Positions 35,485 through 45,780 of a stretch of DNA of 64,000 bases are shown in pieces; position 1 is the stretch's first letter; the number at the start of each line of letters is the position of its first letter. The notes beneath the pieces are model-generated. The model was not told the DNA's origin and ran no database searches. It saw nothing but the letters and a program-made list of their open reading frames with translations. A program made the translations under genes and the position numbers. Source of the DNA: Adiantum capillus-veneris (lineage: Eukaryota; Streptophyta; Polypodiopsida; Polypodiales; Pteridaceae); the NCBI GenBank assembly GCA_014529385.2, contig CM043965.1, positions 10,238,912 through 10,302,911 on the forward strand, in the 5' to 3' direction.

Positions 35485-36276
35485 TGTTAAGTATGGAGCC
35501 TGATTTACCCTTGTAATTTTCTGTGGTAAAAGCGCACATTTGTAAGGCCCCCATTATGAGAAGAAGCCATCGTGCATGAAGGAAAATCACTCACCGGAAA
35601 CCAAAATTTTCACGGACAAGAATCAGGGGCAACTTTAGAGGCCTCAGGGACGGAAGCCCCCAATACTTTTTTTTTTAACCGGAATATTATGGCCAGACGG
35701 CGGCCGGAAAGTGGTCGAAAACAACCGGTCGGTTGGCCGGTAGTCAATGGCCGATGGCCGGTGGTCGGAAGTCAATGGCTAGTGGCCGGTGGTCGAAATT
35801 CAATGGCCGGTGGCCGGTGGCCGAATTGAAAAGCGAACTTGTCTTCTCAAGGGCGGCCACACATGGGCGGATTGGAGGGTCCGATTTAAACTTATTCGCA
35901 CAAGGGCGGCTACACATGGCTGTCTTTCATAAGAGAGGGTAACCCTTTTGGCCTGTAAAAGGAGGCCATTTCTACACACATCTCATAGTGTGAAGTTAAT
36001 GCAACAAGGTGAGTGTGAGGTGGTGAGAGTGAAGCAAGGCGGGAGCTCTATCAAGGGTTTAATCCCTTTGTAAACTACTTCTTCTTTTGAAGTGCTAAAG
36101 CCATTGAGTGACTGCTTTCCCGTGGACGTAGCCCACATTGGGTGAACCACGTATATCGTGTGTAATCTCTCTCTCTCTCTCTCTCTCTACTCTATAATCT
36201 CTTGTGTGTGAAAGCTATCTCTCTCCATTAAGTAATCTACTCAAAAATCTATTTAGCTACGTCTTATTTCCCAACA
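35485..36276 (+). repeat. 5' LTR of copia C (792 bp)
   Basis: Starts TGTTAAGTATGG and ends TTCCCAACA. It corresponds to the solo LTR 41488-42149 but is 130 bp longer because of additional GGCCGG repeats and a block near 35830-35900. At the TATA position it reads CTGTAAAAGG (35955), while the solo LTR keeps CTATAAAAGG. A short (CT)n lies at about 36169-36188. Confidence 0.9.
35695..35825. repeat. GC-rich minisatellite (TGGCCGGTGGTCG units)
   Basis: Repeated GGTCAATGGCC/GATGGCCGGTGGTCGGAA units of about 28-30 bp. The equivalent stretch of the solo LTR (41700-41786) has fewer units. Confidence 0.85.
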
Positions 36277-36278
36277 AC

Positions 36279-36290
36279 TGGTATCAGAGC
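36279..36290 (+). promoter_or_regulatory. PBS of copia C
   Basis: Perfect TGGTATCAGAGC two bases after the LTR end. Confidence 0.92.
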
Positions 36291-36349
36291 AAGGTTTGCT
36301 CATAGCTAAATTATCTCAAGGAAAGGATTCCTTTAATTGAGTGGGAGTT

Positions 36350-36772
36350 ATGGCGGAGGAAGAGAAGCTCAAGATTGAGAAGTTCAACGGCAAAAACTAC
36401 CAACATTGGAAGATGCAGATTGAAGACTATCTCTACCAGAAGGACCTCTATTTGCCACTAGGTGGTCTTGCGAAGAAGCCCGCAACAATGGCAAATGAAG
36501 CATGGATTGTCCTTGATCGAAAGGCACTAGGAACAATCCGGTTAAGCTTGGCGTCAACGGTGGCCTTCAATGTTTGAGAGATGAAGACCACGGAGGACTT
36601 GATGAAGACCACGGAGGACTTGATGAAGTCACTTGATGACTTCTACGAGAAACCATCGGCATCCAATAAGGTATTTCTTATAAAGCGCTTGTTCAATCTA
36701 AAGATGGCAGAGAATGGTTCAGTTGCAGAACACCTAAATGACTTTAACACAAACATAAGTTAACTTCGATCA
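36350..36772 (+). pseudogene. copia C gag N-terminal part
   Basis: Starts MAEEEKLKIEKFNGKNYQHW (ATG 36350), followed by KMQIEDYLYQKDLYLPLGG, the hallmark start of Tnt1/Tork-type copia gag. UBN2 continues (LMKSLDDFYEKPSASNKVFL, LKMAENGSVAEHLNDFN). A TGA near 36577 and a TAA at 36761 interrupt it. A direct ATGAAGACCACGGAGGACTTG duplication sits at about 36581-36622. The frame continues into the long ORF from 36773. Confidence 0.88.
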
Positions 36773-39093
36773 GTGAAAATCAATTTCGATGACGAAGTGC
36801 GAGATCTCCTTATACTATCATCTCTACCGGATAGTTGGGACAGCCTTGTGATGGTTGTAAGTAATTCTATCTCTGGCACAAATACTCTTAAGTTTGATGA
36901 TGTTGTGGGTGTTCTCCTAAGCGAGGAAATGCGAAGGAGAAGCACAGGAGAATCATCAAGTGGTGCACTATCAGTGGAAACAAGAGGAAGGCCTAAGGAG
37001 AGGTTCAAAAACCAAAAGGGTCGTGATCGCTCAAGGCGGAGCAAGTCACGCACAAAGTCAGTTCTTGAATGTTGGAACTGTGGCAAGAAGGGCCATGTCA
37101 AAAAGGATTGCTGGTCCAAGAAGAAGAAGGAGACAGAGTCTCAAGACAACAAGCCAACATCGGAGGCCAATGTGGCAGGTAAAGTAGAGCAAGATGCTCT
37201 AATTCTCTCATTAGACAATGTGTCTATCTCTTGGATAGTAGATTCCGAGGCTTCATTCTATGCGACACCACACAAGCAACATTTCCAAGACTACACCAAA
37301 GGTAATTTTGGGTATGTATACTTGGGAGATGATGAAGCTTGTGAGATTGTCGGCAAAGGTACAGTTTCTGTCAAAACTGCTAACGGAAATGAATGGAAGC
37401 TTAAAGATGTTAGGCATGTTCCTTCTCTTCGCAAAAATTTGATCTCTACAGGACAATTGGACGATGAAGGTCACAACATTGCATTTGGAAACAAACGGTT
37501 GAAGATCTCAAAGGGATCTTTGGTGGTTGCCAAGGGAGAAAAAGTCGGTACACTTTACTTGTGTACTGTTAGCACGCAACCTTCAGCTTGTGCAGCAACT
37601 ACAGAAGTTGACAATGCGGTGTGGCACTACCGACTTGGGCATATGAGTGCCAAAGGAATGCAAATCCTTCAAATAAAGAAGCTTCTACCAGGTTTGAAAG
37701 AAGTGGAATTAGAGTTCTGTGAAGATTGTGTTTATGGTAAACAAAACAGGGTAAAATTTCAAAAATCAGGAAATGAAAGAAAAAATAAAAAACTTGAGTT
37801 GGTTCATTCTGATGTTTGGGGTCCTGCAAGTACACCATCACTTGGTGGCTCATTGTACTATGTAACATTTATAGACGATGTGACTAGAAAAACATGGGTT
37901 TATGTCATGAAGAATAAATCCGATGTATTTTCCATATTTCAAAGGTGGAAAGCCTTTGTGGAGAATGAAACAGGTACCAAGGTTAAATGCCGCAGATCCG
38001 ACAATGGAGGCGAATATTGCAGCCAAGCTTTTGAAAGCTTTTGTGCTAGCAATGGCATTCGGAGGCAAAGGACAACCCCAAGGACACCTCAACAAAATGG
38101 GATTTCAGAAAGGATGAACAGGACAATCATGGAACGAGCACGAAGCATGCGGCTATATGCAGGCCTACCGCTTGAGCTTTGGGCGGAAGCTGTAAGTACG
38201 TCTGTGTACTTAATCAATCGGTCACCCTCAACGGCATTGGATGGGGGAGTTCCAGAAGAGGCATGGACAGGTAAACCGGTGAATTATGCATTTCTCAAAG
38301 TGTTTGGGTGTGAGGCTTTCATGCACATAGATAGAAGCTTAAGATCAAAGCTAGATGCAAAGTCCAAAAAGTGTTTCTTCATTGGCTATGGAGAAGGAGA
38401 CTTTGGGTATCGCCTATGGAATCCTAAAGATGGTAAAATCTTAAGGAGTAGGGATGTAATTTTTAACGAACAAAATATGTACAAAGATTACTTGGAAAGA
38501 AAACAAACAAAAGAAACAGGTGATGAGTACATGGAGCTTGAGGACGGTGAAGACTCAAGGACTGCAAACGGTGACAATGTGCAACAACGTCAACCAAATG
38601 AGGAGCCTCAACCTATTCCCCGAAGATCTACAAGAGCAAGTAGACCTCCAGAAAGGTTTTTTCCCTCCTTCAACCATCTCTTGATCTCAGATTCTGGAGA
38701 GCCGGAATCATACGAAGAAGCTATGCAACATGAATCCAAAGAAGAATGGACGAAGAGCATGCAAGTGAAGATGGACTCACTACATCGCAACCAAACATGG
38801 GAGTTGGTTGAGTTGCCTAAAGGTAAGCGGGCACTTCAAAACAAATGGGTGTACAAGCTGAAGGAAGAAGAAGGTGGGAAGAAAAGGTACAAGTCTAAGC
38901 TTATGGTAAAAGGTTTTTCTCAAAAGAAAGGTATTTTCTCAAAAGAAAGGTATTTTCTCAAAAGAAAGGTATTTTCTCCTGTTGTAAAAATGAACTCAAT
39001 TAGGCTTGTCTTAAGCCTTGTGGCTGCTCATGATCTAAATCTCGAGCAAATGGATGTAAATACGGCATTCCCTCACGGTGACTTGGCCATCGT
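36773..39093 (+). CDS. copia C gag C-terminus to partial RT (polyprotein fragment)
   Basis: A long open frame covering, in order: the end of UBN2 (LSSLPDSWDSLVMVVSNSIS), zinc knuckle CWNCGKKGHVKKDC at about residues 100-113, protease with the active site altered to WIVDSEASFYATPH (DSG to DSE), GAG-pre-integrase zinc finger (WHYRLGHMSAKGMQ ... CEDCVYGK), integrase with HSDVWGP, RSDNGGEY and NGISERMNR, then RVT_2 from WELVELPKGKRALQNKWVY. RT stops at DVNTAFPHGDL. A 19-bp unit repeated three times at about 38914-38972 distorts the QKKG region. The ORF runs on to 39196 in foreign sequence. Confidence 0.9.
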
Positions 39094-40120
39094 GCTCAAA
39101 AATTTCTTGATTTGGACTCCATTTGCCCAATTTATGAGAAATTTGACGTTTCGATCAAAATATGGCCAAATCACACTTTCCGCTTCATTCACATAATTGC
39201 ACCCCCACTCTACCATAGCTTGTCCTATAGTCACTGATCATCCCCATATTTTTTGTTTTTCATTACGATCGTTTTTCACCTGCTTTTTGTATTTTGGAAG
39301 TTTTTCTACCGAAAATTAGTAAAATTAAAAAGAAAATAGAAAATTAAACCAAGAAAATCCTAATAAATAAAAAACATCACCTCAAAACACTATATACACT
39401 CACATGCAATTTTTATGGCCGGATTTCTCCGTTTTACCAATATTTTGCCCGAAAAATGGCTATTTTTACTTATATACACGCACCTAGGGGTTTGATTTGG
39501 CGTTTGGCCCCATATACTTGTCTATTCATGCTATATAAGGGCATATGTACTTGGGTTAGTCCAGAAAATTTCACAATCAAACGACAACCCTTAAAATAGT
39601 CAAAAAACATGCCCTTTTTTGCTCTTTTTGCCATCGGGTCCGCATTTGAGAATGCCTGCCCCCCTCCTAGCCGGAGTCCTCCCGGACGACAAGGTATCGC
39701 CTCGGAGTATGTGTTGTGCATGGGTTGAAAAAGTTGTGCTAATGCTTGGCCGTGTAATGTGGCCCTATATATGCATACTCGGTCAATGCATGGAAAAATT
39801 AATGCTGTGCAAGAGTATAAGAAGATGCTTATTGGCATTCGCCGTCGAGGTTTCCTGTTGGTTGTTGATTTGGTTGGCGGATTTTCTTTGCATTGTGGTT
39901 TGTCTGCCATGTCACTTCTATCCTTCCACACCCATAGTTGTTTTTCTCGTGTTGCTAACTCTGCTCTCTTCATTGCAATCAGTGACTTTTTATACTTGTA
40001 GTGAACATGGTTGGCAGTTCCCTGTTTGTTCACCATGGGTATCGTGTTGTTCTTTAGTGACACCCTTCCTTTTGGCTCTTTATCCACTGATTGCATTGCT
40101 GGCATCTGATTCTTCCGGGG
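39094..40120 (-). repeat. Right arm of the ~1.03-kb inverted repeat
   Basis: Reverse complement of 32503-33529. It lies between the truncated copia C and the right gypsy copy, and includes the tail of the gypsy post-integrase ORF. On the plus strand it shows hydrophobic ORFs (39619-40170) that are antisense shadows. Confidence 0.9.
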
Positions 40121-40724
40121 TTGCTGAGCAAAGGCTACCACCTGTTGTTCTTGTGCATGTTGAATCTTGACTACATTCGCATTCCAATCTATCTGCACAT
40201 TATACTCTTTTTCCCAAGGTTGTCCCAACAACATGGGGTGTTGTATGCTTTCATCCTTAACAACATAAAACTTGTGTGGGTAAATATATTAATATAATTG
40301 TACATGCAATATAGTCCAACCCAATGTTTTCAGCGAATGTGATGTACTACTTTCTAGCACTTGTGAAGTGGGGTGTAGTTGACCTTTGGGCTTGATCTGT
40401 TTGTATAATCTGTAAGATATTAGATTTGCTTGAGCTCTAGAATCAAGCAATGCCGTCGATTCAACTTGATTGCTATCCACTTTGACTGCAATTATTGGCT
40501 CCACTGTGTCTTCATCAAAATTCGTTAGTCGAATGGCATTGATTCGCAACGGTGATCCACAGTGTTGTCTTTGTCGTAGAAGCCGTCTTTTTGCAATGCG
40601 TTCTTTTTCTTCTGCTTGGGCTTCTTCTCGTACCCTCTGTTTCTCCTTCATCCGTTGTTATTCTTGATGGATTTGTTGGAGCATATCTTGTGTTAGTGGT
40701 AAATGATATTTCTTTAATCGACAC
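39470..40724 (-). pseudogene. Post-integrase ORF with second retropepsin-like domain
   Basis: Follows the integrase C-terminus (KLATLAGEEMPNWISGCRLK, LPLTQDMLQQIHQE) after a TAA. It starts with a basic, Glu/Arg-rich coiled segment (MKEKQRVREEAQAEEKERIA), then VESTALLDSRAQANLISYRL, the shape of a retropepsin active site (normally DSGAQ; here DSRA), and HPMLLGQPWEKEYNVQIDW, matching the C-terminal G-R/Q-P-W strand of such proteases. A hydrophilic tail follows. The regular gag-pol protease is at 44943-45780, so this is a second one. One stop near 40290 separates the two halves. Confidence 0.65.
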
Positions 40725-41487
40725 CCACTAATCCAATTTGGCATTTCTTCACCTGCTAATGTAGCAAGCTTGACAGCTCACTTTGTGATAGGTCACTAAT
40801 CACAAAGGGTCCCATTTCTTGGCATGTTGCTTCAAGGTATAAACAAGGACATAATCACCTGTTTTGAACTCTTTTGTGCGTACATGCTTGTCAAAAAACT
40901 CTTTTTGTCTTCTCTTTTTAGCATAGATTGAAGCTACAGCTCTTAAGCGAAGTTCATCTAGCTTTTCAAGATCATCTATTCTTGAAGAGAGATCATGCCT
41001 TGTCCATTCTAAGCTTTTCGCTCGTAGAGTTGGAATTAGAAACTCTATGGGTAATATAGCATTTAGGCCAAACACCATGTTGTACGGTGTTGTTCCTATT
41101 GATGTTTTGTATGCTACCCGGTATGCCCATGGTGTTGAGTGTAACTGCTGATCCCAATCTGTTCTTGACTCTGATACAATTTTAGTGAGAATCGTGCATA
41201 GTGTTTTATTTGTGGCCTCAGCTTGTCCATTAGCCTATGGATGATATGGAGCAGATTTTCTATGTATGACCATGAATTCCTCTAGCAGATATTCAATGAA
41301 TTCATTAAGAAAATATATCCCTCGATCACTGACAATTTCTATTGGTAATCTGTATCGTACAAAGACATTCTCATACAAAAATTGTGCAATGGTTCGTGCA
41401 TCAGCTTTTTGAGTTGCCTTGGTTTCTGCCCATTTTGTGAGATAGTCCGTAGCCACAATGATATATTGGGTGTGGGTGCGATATGCA
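40725..41487 (-). pseudogene. gypsy integrase core and C-terminal domain (right copy)
   Basis: Begins at the solo-LTR insertion with RTHTQYIIVATDYLTKWAET (first Asp), VSDRGIYFLNEF (second Asp), a stop at 41235 and QANGQAEATNKT with the catalytic Glu. The C-terminal part is MVFGLNAILPIEFLIPTLRA ... FKTGDYVLVYTLKQHAKKWD and KLATLAGEEMPNWISG. It catalyses cDNA insertion in the family. Here it is broken by a stop, an apparent frameshift and the LTR insertion. Confidence 0.88.
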
Positions 41488-42149
41488 TGTTAAGTATGGA
41501 GCCTGATTTACCCTTGTAATTTTTTGTGGTAAAAGCGCATATTTGTAAGGCCCCCATTATGAGAAGAAGCCATCGTGCATGAAGGAAAATCACTCACCGG
41601 AAACCAAAATTTTCACGGACAAGAATTAGGGGCAACTTTAGAGGCCTCAGGGACGGAAGCCCCCAATACTTTTTTTTTTCACCGGAATATTATGGCTAGA
41701 CGGCGGCCGGAAAGTGGTCGAAAACAACCGGTCGGTTGGCCGGTAGTCAATGGCCGATGGCCGGTGGTCGGAAGTCAATGGCCAGCGGCTACATATGGCT
41801 GTCTCTCATAAGAGAGGGTAACCCTTTTGGGCTATAAAAGGAGGCCATTTCTACACACATCTCATAGTGTGAAGTTAATGCAACAAGGTGAGTGTGAGGT
41901 GGTGAGAGTGAAGCAAGGCGGGAGCTCTATCAAGGGTTTAATCCCTTTGTAAACTACTTCTTCTTTTGAAGTGCTAAAGCCATTGAGTGGCTGCTTTCCC
42001 GTGGACGTAGCCCACATTGGGTGAACCACGTATATTGTGTGTACTCTCTCTCTCTCTCTCTACTCTATAATCTCTTGTGTGTGAAATCTATCTCTCTCCA
42101 TTAAGTAATCTACTCAAAAATCTATTTAGCTACGTCTTATTTCCCAACA
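41488..42149 (+). mobile_element. Solo LTR of copia C family with ATGCA TSD (662 bp)
   Basis: TGTTAAGTATGG...TTCCCAACA, flanked by ATGCA at 41483-41487 and 42150-42154. Removing the LTR and one ATGCA restores a continuous integrase frame (EPISPPA then RTHTQYIIVATD). It has the TATA box CTATAAAAGG (41830-41840). It arises from LTR-LTR recombination of a full copia insertion. Confidence 0.93.
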
Positions 42150-42949
42150 ATGCAGGGGGTGAAATAGGCTCCACAAAATCAATGCCCCATTTTGCAGATG
42201 CCCTTACTCCCATCATGGGCCGTAGTGGAATCTCATCTCTCTTTATCGGAACCTTGGTACGTTGACAAGCGTCACAATGCTTTACAAACTCTTCAGCATC
42301 CATATGCAATGTAGGCCACCATATTCCTGCGAGTCAAGACAATTTCTGCCCTCTTATCGTCTGAAAAATGCCCTTCACTTATGCCTCCATGTGCGTGTTC
42401 TAGAATCAGTAGGGATTCACTTTCACTTGCACAGATTCTAAGTTGATTGTCCTTTCCTCGCTTATAGAGTTGGTTCCCAATTAACTGAAAGTCACGAGCC
42501 TCCAGCTCTATAGCCCTTTTCCATGCTCTTGTTATGTTTTCAAGAAACATCCTTGTGGTTAAGAAATCAATGATATATTGACTCCATGCAGGTGCAATGT
42601 TTACCTGAAACAATGTCGCGTGATCCACTGGTCGTTTGGCACTACATACAGTACAATTCTTAACATAAGCATGTGTGTCTGCATACATAGTTGGCCAATA
42701 AACCCCTAATTGCTTTAGTCTCTGGTGTGTTTTCATTGTTGAACAATGAAATGCACAATCCTGAATGTGTGCTTCTTCAAGGTAACACTCGAATTCCTCC
42801 GGTCCAATCCTAGATGATACAACCATCCTACAATCAACTGAAGTTTTTTGTTTGGCGAATTGTTTGTTGTTTGGATTTGTCTTCCTCGTTATCAAACCTA
42901 CCTCCAAAGGAAGAATGCTAACAATTTCTTGAGACCATTTGGGTATCAT
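42150..42949 (-). pseudogene. gypsy RNase H-integrase linker and two HHCC zinc fingers
   Basis: The ORF 42949-42293 contains a first HHCC (H68-x6-H75-x23-C99-x2-C102, around FHCSTMKTHQRLKQ ... KNCTVC), a linker (ARDFQLIGNQLYKRGKDNQL), and a second, canonical HHCC: HGGISEGHFSDDKRAE. After a frameshift near 42300 it continues as WWPTLHMDAEEFVKHCDACQ, then WGIDFVEPISPPA leading into the integrase core. Normal gypsy integrases have one HHCC. Confidence 0.85.
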
Positions 42950-43079
42950 TTCAATATTGAAAAGATAAGCGTCAGGTATGTCATCATCTACTCCTTCAGG
43001 AGCTTCCCCGTTGTGTATCCTTGAAAGATGATCCCCCGTAAATGAGTTTTACCCTTTTTGACCACCACTGTGAAATCAA

Positions 43080-43410
43080 ACTCTAGCAATATAATAAACC
43101 AACGTAAAATTCTCCCAGTATTTCATGGTTTATTTACTAGATATAAAAGAGCTTGATGATCTGTGAAGAACACAAATTTGTTTGCGAGCAAATAATGCCG
43201 AAATTTCTTTACAACATAAATCATTCCTAACCCCTCTCTTTCAGTGGTTGTGTAGTTCTTTTCTGTACTATTTAACTGTCGGCTTGCATAACAAACTGGA
43301 AAATCCATTGTTCCGTCTCCAGATTGAGCCAGAATACTCCCGATTGCATATGCAGAAGCATCGATGTGAACATGGAATATCTTTTTTCAATCCGGTGCTT
43401 TAAGTACCGG
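43080..43410 (-). pseudogene. gypsy RNase H
   Basis: FHVHIDASAYAIGSILAQSG (first Asp), DFPVCYASRQLNSTEKNYTT, TEREGLGMIYVVKKFRHYLL (catalytic Glu) and FFTDHQALLYLVNKP (third acidic residue) follow the Ty3/gypsy RNase H pattern. It degrades RNA in RNA-DNA hybrids. It is interrupted by a TGA before FHVHIDAS and by a change of frame. Confidence 0.88.
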
Positions 43411-44668
43411 TGCTAATACAAGGTTTTCCTTCAACTTTTGGAATGAAGTTTCACACTCCTCAATCGAGTCGAAACTGACTAACAAACGATACAAAGGTTA
43501 TGCAATGACTGCATACATATATGAATCTTCGATAATATCCGCAATGTCCCATGAAGGATTGCACTTGTTTCGCATTAGTAGGCATGGGCAGGTCTACTAT
43601 GACTTTTATTTTTTCTAGGTCGGTGGTTATGACATTTCTTGAGACAATGTCCTTAGATGCGTCCTTGCCTAACCATAAAAATGCACTTTTTCAGGTTAAA
43701 ACAGATTCGATATGTGTTGCACTTCTCAGATACCTTTTGTAAATGGTCAATGTTCCTCTCGTAGAAGAGAGTGTACACAAAGATCATCCATGTATATTTC
43801 TAAGAATATTCTGAGGTATTCTTTGAACGCATGTGTCATTAACCTTTGAAAGGTAGCTGGGACATTAGTTAAGCCAAAAGGCATAAATCGATACGCATAT
43901 ATTCCCCATTCTATTGGCAAACGCTGTTTTGTGTTGATCCTCTACTGCAATTGCCAGTTGGTTATACCTTGAAAACCCATCTAGAAAGGAATAAGCACGT
44001 TTCCCGGCCACCCTCTCAAGTACATGTTCTGTGATCGGCAAGGGATAAGTATCCCTTATGGTGGCTGCATTTATCTTTTTGAGGTTCACACACACTCACA
44101 GCTTTCCGTTCTTTTTGGGGACAACCACAATGGGTGACACCCAATCTGTATGTTCGATTTCATAGATGAATTCAGCCTCCATCAGCTTGTCAATCTCCTC
44201 TTTGATTCGTTTAGCAAATGTGTCATTGTATGTATAAAGACGTTGTTTGCTAGGTTTGGCATCTGATTTCAAAGGAATTGTATGTTGGCATATCGATGGA
44301 TCAACTTCTTTGAGGTCTTTGTAGGACCATGCAAACACATCTTTATACTTCTTGAGAAGTTGTGTTAGCCGTTCTTCTTCTTCAGGCTCTAAGTCAGTTG
44401 CTATATAGACCGGCTGAGGCTTCTCACCTGGTTCAGCGAGGTCTATTTGTTTTTCATTTTCCGGTCCATCGTAAGATTCCTGGTTTATTCTTTCCCTAAC
44501 TGATGGTGTCATTATGATTTTTTTGTTCTGGATGGTGAATTTCCGATAGTGTGATGGTACATTCATGTTTCCTTTTTCTGACTCCTCCTTACCATCACTT
44601 TCTCCCTCAGTAGTCCATACCTCTCGTAAAGACCGTTTTAGTTCTTGGTATTTCTTTTTACGCTCCAA
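43411..44668 (-). pseudogene. gypsy reverse transcriptase
   Basis: N-terminal HTIPLKSDAKPSKQRLYTYN, then EAEFIYEIEHTDWVSPIVVV and PKKNGKL, a TGA, VCVNLKKINAATIRDTYPLP and FLDGFSRYNQLAIAVEDQHK (palm with first Asp). After a frameshift near 43900 it continues FMPFGLTNVPATFQRLM and IYMDDLCVHS (YMDD), and later FQKLKENLVLAP at the thumb/connection. Copies element RNA into cDNA in the family. At least two stops and two frameshifts. Confidence 0.92.
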
Positions 44669-45780
44669 TTTGGTCCACTATGGGTCTTTTGTTTTTTCCT
44701 GTTTTGATTTTTGTGATTTTGTTTCTGTTTTAGCTTTCTGTACTTGTTTTATTTCCTCTCGCATTTTTTCCCTTCGAACTTTTGAGAATCTTCTTGATAT
44801 TTGGTCTTTTACACAATCCTCTGCTTTGACAAGCATTAGATGAGTTTTATCTTTTATCCTGGGCATCAGGTTCTCTCTCGCTTTGTTTTCTGCTCGTTTT
44901 CTCCTATAGCATTCTTGGCGTCTAGGGTGCTGATTGGCAAAATCATAAAACTTGATATTCTCTGTTTTCTCCCCACGCTCGCCTTGAGCTGTCTGAACAC
45001 TCATTATCTGCATCGTTATTTACCTCCAGATGCTCAGAGGAGTTATAAAACTCTTCTTGTTCTAGTGGTTCTACCATCTCATCTCCTCCTGGTATAAAGC
45101 TTACCATGTAATAGGGTAGCACATCATAGCCATCCCTATCACAAAATTTTGTCGTTGGACTATCTGTAATGGTACAGACATCCAATGTTGCTAGTATGTG
45201 TCCCCATTCCAAAGGTTCTAAGGCATCTTCAAGAAAAGGTTCCGGAATATAATCCTTGTCCTGAATCGCTCTTTCTAAGACACATTCCTCTCTTTTTAAG
45301 CTCCCACAATGTGAAGCTCCGCACATCCATAGCTCTTTCTGTTGCCCTAACCATGCTGGGAGTTCCGACCCTGCTAATGTAGCTGAATCAAACTCTTCCA
45401 CTGGTGTCTGGTTCACATCTTTGTAACTATGGTCTTTTAGGTGTATTTTGGTTGTTGCCTCGCCATGTCTGAGGTATATGTGGTCGTAACCCCAATCCTG
45501 AACCATCTTTAATTGCCCCATGAATGGTCTTCCCAAGATGATCTCATAATTGTTCTTTTTGTCGAAATCGACTATTGCAAATGTATGCTCATACTCGATT
45601 CCGCACGAAGTGACAATCACCTTTTCTAAGAGTCCTAAAGGCTTTTCCATGAACCCATATGTCAATTGCAATTTCATTCTGGTAGCTCTCAAAGCCGGTT
45701 TTTCCCATTTTTTCCAGATGTCCTTAGTGGCAATAGCGACTCCTGCTCCACTGTCAAGAATAGCTTTGGAAACTACTCCT
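44669..45780 (-). pseudogene. gypsy protease and protease-RT linker
   Basis: The active site AILDSGAGVAIATKD lies at about 45700-45770 (DSGA intact), followed by LRATRMKLQLTYGFMEKPLG, CGIEYEHTFAIVDFDKKNNY and EIILGRPFMGQLKMVQDWGY, the flap and C-terminal GRPF strand of a Ty3/gypsy retropepsin. A long acidic and then Lys/Arg/Glu-rich linker (45440-44678) leads to RT, with a frameshift near 45000. It cleaves the polyprotein in the family. Confidence 0.88.

Larger units (their letters stand above)
35485..39093 (+). mobile_element. Ty1/copia element C (Tnt1-like), truncated in RT
   Basis: LTR 35485-36276, PBS 36279-36290, gag, zinc knuckle, protease, integrase and the first part of RT on the plus strand. 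It inserted into gypsy integrase with ATGCA before it (35480-35484). At 39093 RT breaks off within NTAFPHGDL and is joined to the right arm of the inverted repeat. Lacks YVDD, RNase H and 3' LTR. The solo LTR at 41488-42149 is the other copy of this insertion. Confidence 0.9.

Noticed and set aside
35541-36276. LTR of copia C starting at TGTAAGGCCC (35541)
   Set aside because: The ATGCA TSD around the solo LTR and the restored integrase frame place the true start 56 bp earlier, at TGTTAAGTATGG.
39619-40170. Plus-strand 183-aa hydrophobic, membrane-like ORF (also 32495-33004 on the minus strand)
   Set aside because: Antisense of the gypsy post-integrase tail inside the inverted repeat; the hydrophobicity comes from reading AT-rich sequence in the wrong sense. 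It is duplicated only because the segment is.
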